This document shows positions 61,937 to 64,000 of a stretch of DNA of 64,000 nt, in pieces. Position 1 is the stretch's first letter. Every line of letters starts with the position of its first letter. Below the pieces are notes generated by a model. It saw only the letters and a list, made by a program, of their open reading frames with translations. It was not told the DNA's origin and did no database searches. The DNA comes from Streptomyces asoensis (GTDB taxonomy: Bacteria; Actinomycetota; Actinomycetes; Streptomycetales; Streptomycetaceae). The position numbers were made by a program, and so were the translations under genes. The DNA lies in NCBI RefSeq assembly GCF_013085465.1, contig NZ_CP049838.1:9980301-10044300 (forward strand), read 5' to 3'.

Positions 61937-64000
61937 TCAACACTCCACATTCCGAATCCCCGCCCACTCCAGTCCAAGGTTGGCGAGTGCGGCGAGTTTG
62001 TCGGCGGTCAACTTCCCGCGCCTGCTCTTACTGTTGCTCAGGAACACCCCGAGCTTGACCTCGATGCCGTCTTCCAGCCGCTCTACGTGCCCTCTGGGCA
62101 CCGTCACCGAGCCGGTACGGGTCTTGTATTGCGCGAGGGCCGCAACGCCCCGCTCGAAGGCGCTCACGGGAGCCGTGGATGGCCTGACGGGTTCCTCCTG
62201 CTTCGGGGCGAGTGGTGTGATGCCGAGTTGCTCCAGGCGCTCGCGCTGCCCGTCCGTCAGGGCCTGCCAGACCTGGGGCTTGCGTTGCCGGGCCAGCCAC
62301 TTCCCTACGTCCATGCCGTGGCAGGTGATCCCCGGCTGTAGCTCGGTCAGGCCGGCCTCCTCGCGCAGCAGCTCGCGTACGGCGGCGTAGTGGCGCTGCC
62401 AGTCCGCCGGCCATGACGGGTTCCAGTCCTCGTCCACGACCTCCAGCGCCGTCTTCCACTCGGGGTGTCCGTCGAGGGCACCCGGCCGCCGCAGATTCGA
62501 AAGCCATTGCCCCACAGGCCGGCCCAGCATCGTCGCGGGTCGAGGCGCGCACAGTGTCCAGTGCTGGTCGTAGTACGCCTTCGCGGCCTCCAGGTTCTCC
62601 TGGAACCGCTCATCCGCCAGGCTCCAGACCATGCCGAGCTGCTCCAGTCGCTGAGCGCGCTGGCCGTTCATCTGCCCCGCCCCGTAGGCCCGTCGTTGTT
62701 CCGCGACCCATTGCCCAAGTGGTGTCGCGCCCTCGCGGTGTCCGTAAGGCACGCGGGCGTGCCGCTCGCGTTCGGTGAACTTCTTGAGTGCCGCCCAGCC
62801 GCGCGCCCAGTCCTGGCGTTCGGTGTCGATCACGTTGAAGGACACCCAGTCCGCGACCATCACAGAGTCACGCGGAGCGGCGAAACGGAGTAGCAGGCGG
62901 GATTCTTCCTCGCCGTCTTTTGGCGCGACACCGATGTTCACGGACGGCTGCGCGACGTCCTTCTGCGGCTCCTGGGGGATGGCGAGTAACTCCACGGCCT
63001 CTTCATCGTGGGCCCGCAGACCTTCCAAGACTTTCACCAGAGGCCGGTAGGAGCCGGAGGTGAACATGTCCTCAGGCTGCTCTCCCGGCTGGAGGAAGAC
63101 GGGCACGATCAGGGAAGCGAGCTTGCCTTGCCCGGGCTTCTGCCGGAGCGCCCGGCCGATGGCCTGGACGATGTCGTGCGGCGCACCCTTGGGGTCCAGT
63201 AGGGCAACTGAATCCACGCTTCGAATATCGACACCCTCGCCCAGGACACGACAGTTCGAGAGCACGGCCCGCTGCACCGTGGTCCCGAACGAACCCAGGA
63301 CCTCTCGCCTGCGTTCGGGGACGTGCTCACCGCACAGCCAGTCCGCCCAGATGCGCTTCGGGTAGGTCTCAGGCTGGTCGGCGTGCAGCTTGGCCGCGAC
63401 GCGCTCCAGGCCCTCCGCGTACGCCTGTGCCTCGATGGTCCGGTGGTGGAAGGTGATGCACGTCGACAGGTCGTGCTGCGCCATCGTGTGCAGCAACGCG
63501 GCCTGGAGGGCTCCCAGGCGCTGCCCGCGGACCTCTTCGGTGTGCCGCTCCTCGCCCATCAGCCGTTCCGGGGTGACGACGGGGTCCTGGAGCTCCAGGA
63601 CGATGATCTGGTACCGCGCCAACAGGCCCCGGGAGACGGCAGAGGCCAGCGAGAGCTTGTAGAGGACGGGCCCGAAGACCGTCTCGTCATCCATGCTCGC
63701 CGCCATCTCCCTCGGCAGCGGGTCACGCACCCCCTCGGCAACCTCGCGGTTCAGCCGCTCCTCCCAGATCCGCGGCGTCGCCGTCAAGTACAGCCGCCGG
63801 TACGCCGGGATGACGGTCTGGTCATGGATGTCCGCCCACGCCTTACCCATCGACCCACTTGTCCTGTGGGCCTCATCAACTACCGCGAGGTCTACCGGGT
63901 CCAACTTCTGGCCGTAGACGCCCTCGAATGCCTCCGCCAGGACACCCAGAGACGCGTAGGTGGCGTAGATGGTCACGGGCCCGGAGCCATGCCACAGCGC
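61937..64000 (-). CDS. Telomere-type DEAH helicase (TtrA-like), partial (N-terminus beyond the right edge)
   Basis: About 687 codons visible; the frame is open through the right edge (ALWHGSGPVTIYATYASLGV). Superfamily 2 motifs: VDLAVVDEAHRTSG (II), RRLYLTATPRIW (III), STCITFHHRTIEAQAYAEGL (IV), NCRVLGEGVDIRSVDSVALL (V), DIVQAIGRALRQKPGQGK (VI). From about residue 400 come three to four helicase-associated domains of 60-70 aa (WARGWAALKKFTERERHARV, GTPLGQW-like repeats). The Walker A motif would be outside. Helicases of this layout lie at the ends of Streptomyces linear chromosomes and plasmids and have been linked to conjugal transfer. Expect the telomere to the right. Confidence 0.9.
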   Translation of the reverse strand, partial: ALWHGSGPVTIYATYASLGVLAEAFEGVYGQKLDPVDLAVVDEAHRTSGSMGKAWADIHDQTVIPAYRRLYLTATPRIWEERLNREVAEGVRDPLPREMAASMDDETVFGPVLYKLSLASAVSRGLLARYQIIVLELQDPVVTPERLMGEERHTEEVRGQRLGALQAALLHTMAQHDLSTCITFHHRTIEAQAYAEGLERVAAKLHADQPETYPKRIWADWLCGEHVPERRREVLGSFGTTVQRAVLSNCRVLGEGVDIRSVDSVALLDPKGAPHDIVQAIGRALRQKPGQGKLASLIVPVFLQPGEQPEDMFTSGSYRPLVKVLEGLRAHDEEAVELLAIPQEPQKDVAQPSVNIGVAPKDGEEESRLLLRFAAPRDSVMVADWVSFNVIDTERQDWARGWAALKKFTERERHARVPYGHREGATPLGQWVAEQRRAYGAGQMNGQRAQRLEQLGMVWSLADERFQENLEAAKAYYDQHWTLCAPRPATMLGRPVGQWLSNLRRPGALDGHPEWKTALEVVDEDWNPSWPADWQRHYAAVRELLREEAGLTELQPGITCHGMDVGKWLARQRKPQVWQALTDGQRERLEQLGITPLAPKQEEPVRPSTAPVSAFERGVAALAQYKTRTGSVTVPRGHVERLEDGIEVKLGVFLSNSKSRRGKLTADKLAALANLGLEWAGIRNVEC

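Noticed and set aside
63900-64000. Telomere end at the right edge
   Set aside because: The helicase frame is still open at base 64000, so the physical end is further right; no telomere sequence can be claimed.

Overview
The window is high-GC DNA (long antisense open frames everywhere, G/C-rich third codon positions, GTG/TTG starts) from a Streptomyces or close relative. The right half looks subtelomeric, from a linear chromosome arm or a linear plasmid. The reasons are an intact tap-tpg pair (telomere-associated protein plus telomere terminal protein, 53.6-56.3 kb), a second tpg next to an internally deleted tap (22.3-23.5 kb), a tpg remnant (57.6-58.1 kb), and a helicase of the TtrA/telomeric kind running off the right edge (61.9-64.0 kb), with a truncated relative at 49.0-49.8 kb.

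Layout. 1-13.3 kb reads like part of a specialised-metabolism locus: cytochrome P450, SnoaL/NTF2-like protein, Tat-exported multicopper oxidase, 14-TM-type MFS exporter, class II DAHP synthase, FAD-dependent oxidoreductase and a lone second cytochrome bc1 b subunit (QcrB), followed by a DUF3099 protein. A 137-bp sequence is repeated directly on both sides of the DAHP synthase gene. 13.5-21.3 kb holds ordinary accessory genes: a HTH-TM-periplasmic-binding-fold fusion, a pentapeptide repeat protein, a GNAT gene coupled to a second IF-1, a nitroreductase and a DUF1707 protein. 21.3-25.8 kb is scarred: a broken sugar-nucleotide reductase fused to a VOC tail, tpg1 with a deleted tap, GAF-ANTAR, and two truncated genes (FUSC, NmrA-like) abutting. 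26-31.6 kb carries a ZTP-riboswitch-controlled folD paralogue, an MFS pump and a set of cysteine-free ribosomal protein paralogues (L33, L31, L36), with a 150-bp structured repeat at each end.

31.9-48.5 kb holds accessory and secreted functions: EamA/Lrp pair, an immunity-like protein, a large secreted beta-propeller/Ig-like protein convergent with a secreted subtilase, beta-carbonic anhydrase, a DUF4142 protein, a divergent TetR-SDR pair with visible operators, and an orphan NRPS-type condensation protein. 49-64 kb is the telomere-biology zone, where working genes alternate with pieces of other genes: helicase C-terminus, HTH-NTPase, a tap/dnaE splice with 3-bp microhomology, a chunk of DNA polymerase III alpha and a truncated DUF2252 gene. 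This is the pattern expected where linear ends are repaired by end joining.

How genes work together. Tap is expected to bind the telomeric 3' overhang and bring Tpg, the protein primer, for end patching; the TtrA-like helicase belongs to the same end-associated set. In the left block the DAHP synthase would raise shikimate flux, P450/FAD enzyme/multicopper oxidase would oxidise a product, the MFS would export it, and QcrB2 could replace the drug-sensitive respiratory subunit. That last link is inference. Many strong hairpins without U-tracts lie between convergent genes and are called as terminators.
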